Part shown: positions 1-8,879 of the stretch, piece by piece
Numbering within the stretch: position 1 is the first letter of the stretch
Layout of the letters: every line of letters begins with the position of its first letter
Source: Bacteriovoracaceae bacterium UBA6200
Lineage (GTDB): Bacteria; Bdellovibrionota; Bacteriovoracia; Bacteriovoracales; Bacteriovoracaceae
NCBI GenBank assembly: GCA_002422605.1
Contig: DISW01000007.1
Span: 1-55,583 of the forward strand
DNA: 55,583 bases
Direction of reading: 5' to 3'
The notes under the pieces: generated by a model
What the model saw: only the letters and a program-made list of their open reading frames with translations
Told to the model about the DNA's origin: nothing
The model's database searches: none
Position numbers and translations under genes: made by a program

Positions 1-63
1 CCTTTGGCTGCGGTATCAGCACCTTGGGCTGCAGTATCTGCACCTTTGGCTGCGCCATCTGCT
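1..63 (-). repeat. 21-bp tandem repeat, three copies, continuing out of the window
   Basis: Bases 1-21, 22-42 and 43-63 are near-identical 21-base units (core cctttggctgc...). They encode Gly-Ala-Asp-Thr/Gly-Ala-Ala-Lys/Gln on the minus strand. A fourth, decayed unit follows at 64-81. The array is in frame with the secreted protein and reaches the window edge, so the full copy number is unknown. Confidence 0.8.
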
Positions 64-383
64 CCAGTTGCTGCTGCCTCAGGTTTTTTTGTTAGACCAG
101 GAATCATCCCACCGCCACCAGACATCATACCTAGTAAAGCATAGGCCTTACCGATAACCATCTCGATAGGAAAGCCTTCATCCTCTTCTTTACAATCATT
201 GAGATCGGCACAGCCTTCTTTAATCAAACGATCTTTAATACCGGAGTGTTCAAAATTTTTAGCATCACTCATCTGCTGGTCAGACAAATCAGTAGGATTT
301 TCAAAACTTTGATCCAACGACTGCCCCACCACCAATGATGGAAGTGAGAGAAGAATGAGGAGTGTAAAAATAGTGTGTTTCAT
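1..383 (-). CDS. Secreted protein with Ala/Gly/Asp heptapeptide repeats (3' end outside window)
   Basis: I do not recognise this gene. The start codon is at 383, with an AAGG motif about nine bases upstream. The first ~20 residues form a signal peptide (charged start, Leu-rich core, ending near VVGQS), so the product is exported. The mature part has a Cys pair near residues 58-63 (CADLNDC), an acidic stretch, a short hydrophobic and Gly-rich segment (GMMSGGGG), then Ala-rich heptads of the form GAD-T/G-AA-K/Q running off the window edge. The heptads come from a 21-base tandem DNA repeat, so length may vary between strains. It diverges from the DtxR-like regulator. The reading frame, signal peptide and repeats are seen directly; no function can be assigned. 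Confidence 0.75.
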   Translation of the reverse strand, partial: MKHTIFTLLILLSLPSLVVGQSLDQSFENPTDLSDQQMSDAKNFEHSGIKDRLIKEGCADLNDCKEEDEGFPIEMVIGKAYALLGMMSGGGGMIPGLTKKPEAAATGADGAAKGADTAAQGADTAAK

Positions 384-571
384 ATTATGTGCCTTATATT
401 CGGTTATTTTATCACGCTCCCAACTTACTCCAAGGCTGTGAAATCTTTCCCTGTTGCAGACTTATGTTATTTCAGCAACTTAGCTCGTTTACTAGCTTCC
501 GTTCTGAGGCCCCTAAGTGCAAAGAATTTTTATCGTTTGACCTTCATAGAGGGGATAAGTAAGTTATAGAC

Positions 572-1087
572 ATGACTGAAAAAAAGCCCTCAATCCAACA
601 TACTCACGATAACGATTTGACTCACTCAATGGTTCACTATTTACTGGCGATCCATAAACTAAAAGAGTCTAAAGGTTATGCTCGGGTTACAGATATTGCC
701 CACGAGATGGGTCTGACCAAGGGGTCGGTATCGACAGCACTTACCAATCTAAAAAAGCGTGAGCTGGTTCTTGAGGACGAGAGTAAATTCTTATCCCTTT
801 CTCATTCAGGCCATGAAGCAGTACATGGAATTCTTTCATCGCGAACTCTTCTTTATTATTTTTTAAAAGATATTATTGGAGTGGACGAGGAAGTGGCCCA
901 TAAAGACTCGTGCCTAATGGAGCACTTAATGAGTGCGGAGACTCGTGAAAAGTTTTTTAACTTCATGAAGGATCTTACGAACGATCAAGGCAATCCGTAT
1001 ACGACGTCTTTTGATTTTACCCAATTTGAACATCAGCATGAATTTGAAGAGATCCAAAAGGGTGATACTTACTTAAAATCTGAATGA
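572..1087 (+). CDS. DtxR/MntR-family metal-dependent transcriptional regulator
   Basis: A winged-helix repressor of the DtxR/MntR type, expected to bind DNA when loaded with Fe2+ or Mn2+. Residues 20-70 carry the helix-turn-helix (VTDIAHEMGLTKGSVS) and wing. Residues 78-125 carry the dimerisation and metal-binding helix, with HKDSCLMEH matching the DtxR block H98/C102/E105/H106 as H110, C114, E117 and H118. By eye, the DtxR residues H79 and E83 of the ancillary site are replaced (R91, Y95) and M10 by a His, so only one metal site may remain. At 171 aa it lacks the SH3-like third domain. Its stop overlaps the next gene by four bases (ATGA), so it is translationally coupled to the carrier it may control. 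The upstream Shine-Dalgarno is weak. Confidence 0.8.
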   Translation: MTEKKPSIQHTHDNDLTHSMVHYLLAIHKLKESKGYARVTDIAHEMGLTKGSVSTALTNLKKRELVLEDESKFLSLSHSGHEAVHGILSSRTLLYYFLKDIIGVDEEVAHKDSCLMEHLMSAETREKFFNFMKDLTNDQGNPYTTSFDFTQFEHQHEFEEIQKGDTYLKSE

Positions 1088-2304
1088 AACTATTAGAGTT
1101 ACTGCGAAGTGATGACCCTCGCTACAAGGGTCGTCTCTGGCTCTTTCTGGGGGCCTATTTTTTTGTTCTCTTCAGCTATCCACTCGTACGAGCCGCTTCC
1201 ACAACCATGTTTTTCGCTGAATTTGGGGCCAAGTCTTCTCCCTTAGCTTGGGTATGGACAGTTGTGGTGCTTTCAATTTCCATTCTTATTTTTAATAAAT
1301 ATCAGGCCCGTCATTCAGTTCAGAAAGTGTTCCTGTGGGCTTCCATACTATCGGCCGTATTACTAGGTCTCAGTACGGCCGGTTTTGTTTTTAAACTAAA
1401 GTACCTGACCTATATTTCTTTCATCTGGAAAGAAATATACATCGTCCTTCAAGTGCATTTGTTACTCGCTTACGCCAATAACTACTTCCATAAAGATGAG
1501 TTTAAAATGTTGGTAGGGCCTGTGGGGGCCATAGGCAGCATCGGTGGAGTGGTAGGTGGGTTAATCACAACTTATGTAAGCCAAGAGTGGGGGACTGTAG
1601 GTGTTGCCTGGCTTTCATTGATTTTCGTTTTATTGCCGGCGGCACTTTTCTATTCCACTCCCATTTTGATAAGTGCCGAAGAAAAGAAAAAATCACCGTC
1701 TCCTCTTGCTAGTCTTAAGGGCAAGAGGATAAGTAGTTATGTTTTCCACATTGCTTTAATTGTCATGTTGTCTCAATTTGTTATCAATATTGCTGACTTT
1801 AAATTTAATCTCGCCTTCGAAGAAAATATCCTTTTAGCAGATGAACGAACGGCCTACCTGGGGAACATTTACACCTGGACGAACTTTTTAACATTTATTC
1901 TGCAGTTTATTTGTTTGCCTCTTATTTTGCCGCGGATCTCGGAACGTAATTTACATTTATTTATTCCCCTTTCCTATATTGCTGCCTCCATCGGTCTCTT
2001 ATTTGTCAGCGGAAGTATGTTTCTTCCCTTGGCCATCTTTTATACCTATCTGAAGGCCGCTGATTATTCGCTCTTCAGTGGAGGCAAGGAACTTCTCTAT
2101 CAACCTCTTCATCCAGAACAAAAGTATGGAGCGAAATATCTCACCGATATGCTCGTGTATAGGGCAGCGAAGGCCTTGATTGCTGCAGTCTTGATTTATC
2201 TGCAAACCTCTTACATCCTTAATATGATGATGATCATTTTCCTCCTGCTATGGTTGGTCCTGGTCATTAAAATTTTCGGAATTCACCGTAGATTATTCAA
2301 TTGA
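1084..2304 (+). CDS. Polytopic carrier resembling the NTP/NDP antiporter (Npt/Tlc) and MFS folds
   Basis: An inner-membrane carrier of about 11-12 hydrophobic helices and 406 aa. The start (LFLGAYFFVLFSYPLVR, followed by FFAEFGAK) and a Gly-rich helix (GPVGAIGSIGGVVGG near residues 143-158) resemble bacterial nucleotide transporters of the ATP/ADP antiporter family and their MFS-like relatives. Substrate is therefore inferred to be nucleotide-like but is not proved. The gene overlaps the DtxR-like regulator by four bases, and the peptidase gene follows after seven bases, so the three are probably one transcript. The metal-regulator linkage is an argument for a metal or metal-chelate substrate instead. 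Membrane topology is certain; family is moderate; substrate is open. Confidence 0.6.
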   Translation: MKLLELLRSDDPRYKGRLWLFLGAYFFVLFSYPLVRAASTTMFFAEFGAKSSPLAWVWTVVVLSISILIFNKYQARHSVQKVFLWASILSAVLLGLSTAGFVFKLKYLTYISFIWKEIYIVLQVHLLLAYANNYFHKDEFKMLVGPVGAIGSIGGVVGGLITTYVSQEWGTVGVAWLSLIFVLLPAALFYSTPILISAEEKKKSPSPLASLKGKRISSYVFHIALIVMLSQFVINIADFKFNLAFEENILLADERTAYLGNIYTWTNFLTFILQFICLPLILPRISERNLHLFIPLSYIAASIGLLFVSGSMFLPLAIFYTYLKAADYSLFSGGKELLYQPLHPEQKYGAKYLTDMLVYRAAKALIAAVLIYLQTSYILNMMMIIFLLLWLVLVIKIFGIHRRLFN

Positions 2305-2311
2305 GGAATTT

Positions 2312-4342
2312 ATGCCAAATCCATTACTTAAAAAACCTACTGCTAGTCATGGGGCCTTCCCATTTGATCAAATAAAAGCCGAGTATTTTATACCGGCCAT
2401 CACTACGGCAATCGAAACGGCGAGAGAAAAATTAGAAACCTTCAAAGCTGACAGCCGAACTGATTTCCAACATGTCATTGTGGAAAAAAGCGATATTACC
2501 GAGCAAGTTGATTACATTGCCGGAATCTTTTTTAATCTCCATTCTGCTGAATGCCCTGAAGAGTTGGAGAAGATTTCTCCCGAGATGTCTGATATTTTAA
2601 CTCGCTTTGGAAATGATATTTCTCTTGATCCTATTATCTTCGCGAAAGTTAAAACCTGTTACGAAGCGCGAATGGATCAAAATCTTTCTAAAGAAGAAAT
2701 GACCATCATTGAAAAAACTTACAAATCATTTGTGAGAAATGGCGCCCTTCTCGCTGATAGTGAAAAAGATCGGGTTAGAGAAATTGATGAGAAGTTAGGC
2801 AAACTTACTTTGGCCTTCTCGCAAAATGTTCTTAAGGCCACGAATGATTACTTGATGGAAATTACCAATAAAGATGATCTTGAAGGACTTCCGGAAGGAG
2901 TGATAGAAGCCGCTGCTGAACTTGCAGAAAAGAAAGGCAAGGCCGGCAGTTGGTGTTTTGGTCTGGATGCACCTTCAATGCTTCCCTTCATGACGTATTC
3001 CAAGAAGCGTGAACTCCGAAAAAAAATGTTGATCGCGAGTTCCTCTAAAACATTCAACACCCAGTACGATAATCAGAGTAATTTAAAAGAAATTTTAAAA
3101 TTAAGAACAGAACGCGCAAAAATTTTAGGCTTTAATACCCATGCTGATTACGTTCTGGAAGAACGCATGGCCATGTCTCCTAAGAAGGTTATGGATTTTT
3201 TAGGGGAGCTGCTCGCGAAAGCGAAACCCCATGCTGAAAATGACGTTGAAAAGCTTCGCAAACTAGCTCTGGAACTTGATGATATCAAGAATCTTGAATC
3301 TTACGATGTGGCTTATTATTCTGAGGCATTGAAAAAACGGGAACTGGATATGGACGATGAAATGCTTCGTCCGTTTTTCAAGCTGGAAAACGTTGTCGAT
3401 GGAATTTTTAAAGTCGCTAATCGCCTCTACGGCTTAACCTTTAAAGAAGTTTTCAATGTTCCGAAGTATCACGAAGATGTAAGAAGCTTCGAAGTCTATG
3501 ATGAAGAAACGAATAAGTTCGTAGGTCTCTTTTACACAGACTTTTTCCCGAGAGAGACCAAACGTCCAGGTGCCTGGATGTCGGGTGTAAAAGAGCAAGG
3601 TATGTACCAGGGAAAAATTGAACGCCCTCATATCATGATCGTTTGCAATTTTACAAAACCTACTAAGACCAAGCCTTCACTTCTTACTTTGGATGAAGTG
3701 CTGACTCTTTATCACGAATTCGGACATGCTTTGCATGGCCTTCTTTCAAATGTAAAATACCGTGAGCTCTCAGGAACAAATGTTTACTGGGATTTTGTGG
3801 AGCTTCCTTCACAGATCATGGAAAACTGGGTTTTAGAAAAAGAGTGCCTGGATCTATTTGCTATTCATTATGAGACCGGTGAAAAAATCCCTGCTGACTT
3901 AGTAGAAAAAATTAAGGCCAGCGGTAAGTTCCTGGAAGGTTATGCGACTCTTAGACAACTGACTTTTGCTCTGCTTGATATGGCCTATCATTCAGTTGAT
4001 CCAGAATCCGTAACTGATGTTGCAGAATTCGAAGAAAAAACGATCAGTAAGACAACACTTCTACCTAAGCTACCAGGAACAAGTATTTCAACTTCGTTCT
4101 CCCATATTTTTGCCGGCGGTTATTCTGCAGGTTACTACTCCTATAAATGGGCCGAAGTTCTCGATGCTGATGCTTTCGAGTTTTTTCTCACTTCGGGTAT
4201 CTTTAACCGTGAAGTTGCAAAAAAATTCCGGGAGTTTATTCTTGAAAAGGGCGGAACTGAGCATCCAATGGAATTATATAAAAAATTCAGGGGGCAAGAG
4301 CCAGACGTAGGAGCTCTTTTAAGAAGGGCAGGACTGCACTGA
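2312..4342 (+). CDS. dcp: M3-family peptidyl-dipeptidase (Dcp-like)
   Basis: A zinc oligopeptidase of family M3A, which removes dipeptides from or cleaves short peptides in the cytoplasm or periplasm. The zinc motif HEFGH is at residues 468-472, followed by HGLLSNV and then E497 in DFVELPSQIMENW, the third ligand. The downstream blocks (SFSHIFAGGYSAGYYSYKWAEVLDADAF) are typical of Dcp rather than of thimet oligopeptidases. At 676 aa it matches full-length Dcp (about 680). No signal peptide is seen, so it is probably cytoplasmic. The start has GAGGA five bases upstream. It would process peptides imported by the Opp system further along. Dcp versus PrlC (OpdA) is judged from the motif context and is fairly sure. 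Confidence 0.92.
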   Translation: MPNPLLKKPTASHGAFPFDQIKAEYFIPAITTAIETAREKLETFKADSRTDFQHVIVEKSDITEQVDYIAGIFFNLHSAECPEELEKISPEMSDILTRFGNDISLDPIIFAKVKTCYEARMDQNLSKEEMTIIEKTYKSFVRNGALLADSEKDRVREIDEKLGKLTLAFSQNVLKATNDYLMEITNKDDLEGLPEGVIEAAAELAEKKGKAGSWCFGLDAPSMLPFMTYSKKRELRKKMLIASSSKTFNTQYDNQSNLKEILKLRTERAKILGFNTHADYVLEERMAMSPKKVMDFLGELLAKAKPHAENDVEKLRKLALELDDIKNLESYDVAYYSEALKKRELDMDDEMLRPFFKLENVVDGIFKVANRLYGLTFKEVFNVPKYHEDVRSFEVYDEETNKFVGLFYTDFFPRETKRPGAWMSGVKEQGMYQGKIERPHIMIVCNFTKPTKTKPSLLTLDEVLTLYHEFGHALHGLLSNVKYRELSGTNVYWDFVELPSQIMENWVLEKECLDLFAIHYETGEKIPADLVEKIKASGKFLEGYATLRQLTFALLDMAYHSVDPESVTDVAEFEEKTISKTTLLPKLPGTSISTSFSHIFAGGYSAGYYSYKWAEVLDADAFEFFLTSGIFNREVAKKFREFILEKGGTEHPMELYKKFRGQEPDVGALLRRAGLH

Positions 4343-4418
4343 TATTGAGCTAATCTAAAGCTATATTAAGTTTACTCCTAACCAATTCAGGGCTAATTTG
4401 CAATTTTAGAGGTATGCA

Positions 4419-6467
4419 ATGCATGATAAGTTTGAGCGTCATCACTCGGCCTTGAGTTGGTTTGCGAAGAATCCGAATATATACAAAATAAGCCGTTATC
4501 ATGGATTAGAAATTCTTTGTAATAGAATTTCGGAAGAGCTGGACGTTGAACGAGTAGGAATTTGGTTTTTTACTATCAATAAAGAAGCTATTTACGAAGA
4601 GATGACTTTCTCCAAAGATCGCCCTAATACTCATGGGGCGATCATTAAGAACACTGATTTTCCGGCCTATTTCTCCTATCTTGAAAAAGAAAGAGTTCTT
4701 GCCTGTGAAAATACTTTTACCCATGAAGCAACAGTTGATTTAGTTGATTCTTACATGAGGCCTTTTAACGTCCATGCTCTTTTAGATGCTCCCATTTTTT
4801 CAGATGGGGAGATGATAGGAATTCTCTGTATAGAAAAAGAAGGAGTCGCAAAGCATTGGGATAATTTGGATCAAAACTTTGCAGCTTCCTGCGCTGATTT
4901 TATTGCACGCCTTATTGAAAGTGAAAAACGCCATACCTATGAAAAAGAGTTACGCCACCGGATTAATTATTTAGAGAATGATTTAAAAAAGAAACTGGAT
5001 GATTTGAATGAAGCTAAACTCAGCCTTGATTTGGCACTGGAAGGTGCTCAAGTCGGAAAATGGGAATGGGACATTAAAGAGGATAAACTTTCTTTAAGTA
5101 AAACCTGGTATACCAAACTTGGTTATTTCTATAATGAGCTACCGGCCGATTTTGATACCTTTTCTAAAGTCATTCATCCTGAAGATACCGATAGAGTTTT
5201 TAAAGAACTTGATCATCATATCAAAGGAGAAACGATATTTTATGAATGTCGCTATCGGATGATTACTAAAGAAGGTGAAGTTCAGTGGTGTCTAGATCGA
5301 GGATGTATCGTTCAAAGAAGTTCTGACGGCAGCCCAATAAGGGTGATTGGCGTGAACGTGAACGTAACTCCACTCTTGAAGTGGGAACAAAGTCTTATTA
5401 TTTCCGAACAACAGCTAAAATCAATGATCCAATCATTGCCCGCTCCTGTGGCCATGTTTGACAAAGATCTTAATTATCTCGCATTCAGTTCCCGTTGGAT
5501 TGAAGAATGGAGACGTTACGGAGTGGCCAAAGAAGGTCTAAACGCCCGTGAATCATTTCGTCCTGAATGGATCAGAACAATGCGTAAATCATTGGATGGT
5601 GCTACCTACACTAGAGATGAAGACTTGATCGAGTTTGATGTGGATCAAGAGTTATGGCTTCGTTGGACTATTCAGCCATGGAAAAATATGAACCAGGAAA
5701 TTGGCGGTGTCATTGTGATGGCCGAAAACATCACTGGCCGTAAAGAAACTGAGATGAAGTTAACTCAAGCCTCCAAGCTTTCCGCTTTAGGCGAAATGGC
5801 CGGGGGGATTGCTCATGAGATTAATAATCCTCTAAGTATTATCAAAGGCTATATTGATCTTTTAAAACGTCATTCACTAAGAAATTCTTTGAGCCCTGAT
5901 CTTCTCAATCAATACATTGATAAGATGGATGGAACAGTTGGAAGGATTTCACGTATTGTGAATGGTATGAGACGGTTCTCACGTGAATCTTCCATGGACG
6001 AAAAAGTGAAGTACTCTCTGAATAAAATAATTGAAGAAACGCTCGATATTTGTCAGGAGAGAATCAACAATAATGGTACCTCCCTCTCAGTAGACTATCT
6101 TAAAGATGATCCGAGCATATTCTGCCGTCCGGTTGAGATTTCTCAGGTGATTCTTAACCTTATCAATAACTCTTACCAGGCGACTTCAAATTATCCTCAT
6201 CCATGGATTAAAATTTTAATGAAGGATTTAGGGAACAAGCTTGAAGTGAAAATAACGGATTGTGGTGAGAAAATTCCACCAACGATTCGCCAAAAACTAT
6301 TTCAACCTTTCTTCACAACTAAAGACATAGGTGTTGGAACAGGGCTGGGTTTAAGTATTTCCAGAGGGATTATTGAAGAACATAAAGGGACGCTTATTTA
6401 TCAGGATGAAGCTCCAAATACGACTTTTGTTATAACTCTACCAAAGTACGACAAGGCAGATAGTTAA
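4419..6467 (+). CDS. Hybrid-input sensor histidine kinase (GAF, two PAS, HisKA, HATPase)
   Basis: A soluble histidine kinase of 682 aa with no membrane helix. A GAF-like domain spans about residues 15-165, a coiled coil 168-205, a PAS/PAC domain 205-320 (WEWDIKEDKLSLS, IHPEDTDRVF) and a second PAS 330-440. The dimerisation helix follows with the phospho-acceptor H466 in GGIAHEINNPLSII, then the ATPase domain with an N-box (LINNSYQA) and G-boxes (GVGTGLGLSIS). No receiver domain is present and no response regulator lies nearby, so it is an orphan; its partner is unknown. The start has AGAGG six bases upstream. The last 38 bases overlap the oppositely oriented endonuclease gene. Confidence 0.92.
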   Translation: MHDKFERHHSALSWFAKNPNIYKISRYHGLEILCNRISEELDVERVGIWFFTINKEAIYEEMTFSKDRPNTHGAIIKNTDFPAYFSYLEKERVLACENTFTHEATVDLVDSYMRPFNVHALLDAPIFSDGEMIGILCIEKEGVAKHWDNLDQNFAASCADFIARLIESEKRHTYEKELRHRINYLENDLKKKLDDLNEAKLSLDLALEGAQVGKWEWDIKEDKLSLSKTWYTKLGYFYNELPADFDTFSKVIHPEDTDRVFKELDHHIKGETIFYECRYRMITKEGEVQWCLDRGCIVQRSSDGSPIRVIGVNVNVTPLLKWEQSLIISEQQLKSMIQSLPAPVAMFDKDLNYLAFSSRWIEEWRRYGVAKEGLNARESFRPEWIRTMRKSLDGATYTRDEDLIEFDVDQELWLRWTIQPWKNMNQEIGGVIVMAENITGRKETEMKLTQASKLSALGEMAGGIAHEINNPLSIIKGYIDLLKRHSLRNSLSPDLLNQYIDKMDGTVGRISRIVNGMRRFSRESSMDEKVKYSLNKIIEETLDICQERINNNGTSLSVDYLKDDPSIFCRPVEISQVILNLINNSYQATSNYPHPWIKILMKDLGNKLEVKITDCGEKIPPTIRQKLFQPFFTTKDIGVGTGLGLSISRGIIEEHKGTLIYQDEAPNTTFVITLPKYDKADS

Positions 6468-7176
6468 ACTTAGCACTGAAGTCCCAGCTCTCAAGATCAG
6501 TTTCTCTTTCTGCATATTCCTGATCATGATTTAAAAATTGGAAGAAATCAAATCCGCTTAACTCTTCTACCTGGTCAATAGAAGTCGCATAAGAGATTAG
6601 ATCACGGTAGGGCACGTTCGTATGCATGAGAAAGGCCATTCCCTTATATTCATTACCTTCTTTTCGCAAAACGACTTTGTAATACTCCTCTGGAATTGAG
6701 ATCTTATTACGTTTTCCCATCGTTGGTAGATTAGGGATAAGGATAGGGCCCGTTACAATCCAGATCTTATTATATTTCAAGGCCCAGGCACGGATGAGAA
6801 TTTCAAGCTGACCCCAACGGCCTTGATTAAAAGGTCCCGGCTGCGGAGTCATGTTACTAAAGTAGAAAGTTTCCGACATGGCCAGAGCGTTGAACTTCAT
6901 ATCTCCCGCCGGTACCAGATGGCCTCGATCAAAGCCGCTTCCTTTGTAGTCTACGGCTTCGGAGGAACCTGTACTTACTAGAGGATCTATTCTGAAGTTA
7001 TTTTTTCTTTTTACACAGTTTTGGATTCGGTCGTGATCAAGTTCATAAGAAACCCAATTCGCGACCTCATGATCTTCATTGTAGTTTAAAGTGTAATACT
7101 TGTGCTGAATGATTTCTTCGGAAGAAAAAACAGAGAATGAGTAGAAAACGAATAGGATTAAGAGATTTACCTTCAT
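6430..7176 (-). CDS. Secreted DNA/RNA non-specific endonuclease (NUC1 family)
   Basis: A ββα-Me metal-dependent nuclease that cuts DNA and RNA. A signal peptide covers residues 1-19 (hydrophobic core ending FSVFSSEE), so it acts in the periplasm or outside the cell. The signature DRGHLVPAGDM is at residues 83-93, with H86 as general base, and the Mg2+ ligand N117 lies in PFNQGRWGQLE. Length (248 aa) is normal for the family. It follows the 5'-nucleotidase gene on the same strand after 66 bases, suggesting joint nucleic acid breakdown and nucleotide recovery. The start codon is buried in a 14-bp hairpin and has no normally spaced Shine-Dalgarno. The 3' end overlaps the kinase gene by 38 bases. 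Confidence 0.92.
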   Translation of the reverse strand: MKVNLLILFVFYSFSVFSSEEIIQHKYYTLNYNEDHEVANWVSYELDHDRIQNCVKRKNNFRIDPLVSTGSSEAVDYKGSGFDRGHLVPAGDMKFNALAMSETFYFSNMTPQPGPFNQGRWGQLEILIRAWALKYNKIWIVTGPILIPNLPTMGKRNKISIPEEYYKVVLRKEGNEYKGMAFLMHTNVPYRDLISYATSIDQVEELSGFDFFQFLNHDQEYAERETDLESWDFSAKFNYLPCRTLVEL

Positions 7177-7201
7177 CCCTTAAGGATAAGGGATGAAGGT
7201 A
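7170..7201 (-). promoter_or_regulatory. Perfect 14-bp hairpin covering the endonuclease start codon
   Basis: Bases 7170-7183 and 7188-7201 are exact reverse complements with a four-base loop. On the minus strand the 3' arm holds the start codon (7176-7174) and the AAGGG before it. In RNA this would hide the ribosome entry site of the nuclease. It also lies 42 bases past the nucleotidase stop codon, so it could be a processing or termination stem for that gene, although no U-run follows it. The palindrome is seen; the role is inference. Confidence 0.6.
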
Positions 7202-7242
7202 TAATCTCATAGGAAAGTTTTTTATAAACTTATTTTCTCAGT

Positions 7243-8775
7243 CTATTTTCTTTTAATGTAGCCTGTAGGGGCAAAATCCGCGTTCTTCAATTCATCAAAC
7301 TTCTGAACGTATTCTTTTAAAACATTGGCATCGGTGAATCCATATTTCACAAATTTAACGGCCGGATACTTATCTCCGCCATTAGCAATAAACTCAGGAA
7401 GTGCCATGCTATATTTTTGCGTGGCAATAACATTCTTCCCATTTACTTTTAAAGAAGTGAGTTTTTTAGTTTTTGAATCTAAAACTGCTTCGATACCATC
7501 AAACTGCGGAAAACTTCCTGAGCCCGGATTAAGAGTGTTCAAACAGTACTCAATGTATTTTTTTAATTCAGCACCTGAAAATTCGGTGGTGACGACTTCT
7601 CCTGCGAAAGGAAGAACCATCATTACTGTTTCCATCGTGACTTTACCTGGATAGATGGAATCTCTGATTCCACCGGAATTGGTTAAGCCTATATCTGTTT
7701 TAAATTTGTCTTTGTAAGAGCGGGCAATAAGGTTACCCAGATTTGTTTCCTGGAATCTCACCACATCACGTTTCCCAATGAACTCTTCTTTGGTGGAAGT
7801 AAGTTCAACTTGAAGTGTCTTATCACCCCGTTCTTTGTATGGGAGGAGAAGAGCATGGATTTTCTTGTCGTCTTCCAGTTTAACAATTGAATCTTTTAAG
7901 TTAACAGGAATGAGCTGATAGTCTACAAGAGTGGTCTTGCCATCTTTGAATTCTAAATCGATTTTACCAACATATTTTCCCCATTCGAAGGCCTGAACAA
8001 TGATTGTTCCATTTTGAATGTCGGGTTTAAAGAGTGGCTTTTGAGTGTGACCGCCAACAATTAAATCGATGCCATTAACTTCTCTTGCAATGGTGACGTC
8101 CCCGGGGGCATCCGCTCCATGTTTTCCATCAACATAATGACCTACATGAGTAAGGGCGATTAAAATATCGGTCTTAGGTCTTAGAGTTGGAACAATCTTT
8201 TTTGCTTCTGCGACAGATGGAACAAAATAGAGACCCGCAGAATTCTCTGGCTTCGATTTCTTTGGGGTGTCTTCCGTCGTTAATCCGAAGATAGTAACTT
8301 TAAGACCATCTAGATTTTTTGTTACGTGTGAAGGAAAGACTCTTTCATCATTCCTGGAGTAATAAATATTGGCCGAAACAAATGGAAATTTTGCCCAATC
8401 TTTTTGTTGCTTGAAAATTGTGGCAAGAGGTTTATCAAACTCATGATTTCCTACTGCCATGACATCGTAACCAATTGCGGACATTCCTTTAAAATCTGGT
8501 TCAGCATCGAGCATGTCAGACTGGGGAACGCCTGTGTTGACGTCACCGGCATCAAGGAGGAGAACTTCACTGCCGTTTTTTTCAGCTTCTGCGCGAAGCT
8601 GTTTGATTAAAGTCGCGCGAGCAGCGAGACCATATTCTCCCTCACGATTGGACCAAAAACGACCGTGATGATCATTCGTGTGAAGAATAGTTAGCTTGTA
8701 CGTTTTCCCTTTAGTGTAGTTTTGAGCACAAGAGCTGGCCAACACCAGGGAAAGGGCGAAAAAAATCGTCTTCAT
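7243..8775 (-). CDS. Lipoprotein 5'-nucleotidase / cyclic phosphodiesterase (UshA-like)
   Basis: A two-domain calcineurin-like phosphoesterase that releases phosphate and nucleosides from nucleotides outside the cytoplasm. A lipobox (LASSC, Cys16) follows a short hydrophobic signal, so it is membrane-anchored. The metal-binding blocks run in order: HTNDHHG (D35, H37), LDAGDVNTG, VGNHEFD, LTHVG and GGHTQ. The C-terminal nucleotide-binding domain contains NSGGIRDSIYPG and the region around GGDKYPAV. At 510 aa it is the usual size. A strong Shine-Dalgarno (GGAGGA) precedes the start. It is divergent from feoA and upstream of the secreted nuclease, so the two probably form one nucleic-acid scavenging unit. 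The exact substrate (5'-nucleotide versus 2',3'-cyclic) cannot be told. Confidence 0.9.
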   Translation of the reverse strand: MKTIFFALSLVLASSCAQNYTKGKTYKLTILHTNDHHGRFWSNREGEYGLAARATLIKQLRAEAEKNGSEVLLLDAGDVNTGVPQSDMLDAEPDFKGMSAIGYDVMAVGNHEFDKPLATIFKQQKDWAKFPFVSANIYYSRNDERVFPSHVTKNLDGLKVTIFGLTTEDTPKKSKPENSAGLYFVPSVAEAKKIVPTLRPKTDILIALTHVGHYVDGKHGADAPGDVTIAREVNGIDLIVGGHTQKPLFKPDIQNGTIIVQAFEWGKYVGKIDLEFKDGKTTLVDYQLIPVNLKDSIVKLEDDKKIHALLLPYKERGDKTLQVELTSTKEEFIGKRDVVRFQETNLGNLIARSYKDKFKTDIGLTNSGGIRDSIYPGKVTMETVMMVLPFAGEVVTTEFSGAELKKYIEYCLNTLNPGSGSFPQFDGIEAVLDSKTKKLTSLKVNGKNVIATQKYSMALPEFIANGGDKYPAVKFVKYGFTDANVLKEYVQKFDELKNADFAPTGYIKRK

Positions 8776-8879
8776 AGTTCCTCCAAATAATAGAAGGATT
8801 TTAACTAATCAACAGGTTATGGCCAGTGGGGAATAGGTTTAGATTGGACAAAGATACATAAGTTTGATACACCGAACTC

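Noticed and set aside
1..63. CRISPR-type repeat
   Set aside because: The 21-base units are contiguous without spacers and are in frame with a protein.
375..569. A 64-codon plus-strand open frame between the two divergent genes
   Set aside because: It starts over the opposite gene's start codon, has no Shine-Dalgarno and no recognisable composition; it ends two bases before a real gene and is best read as leader DNA.
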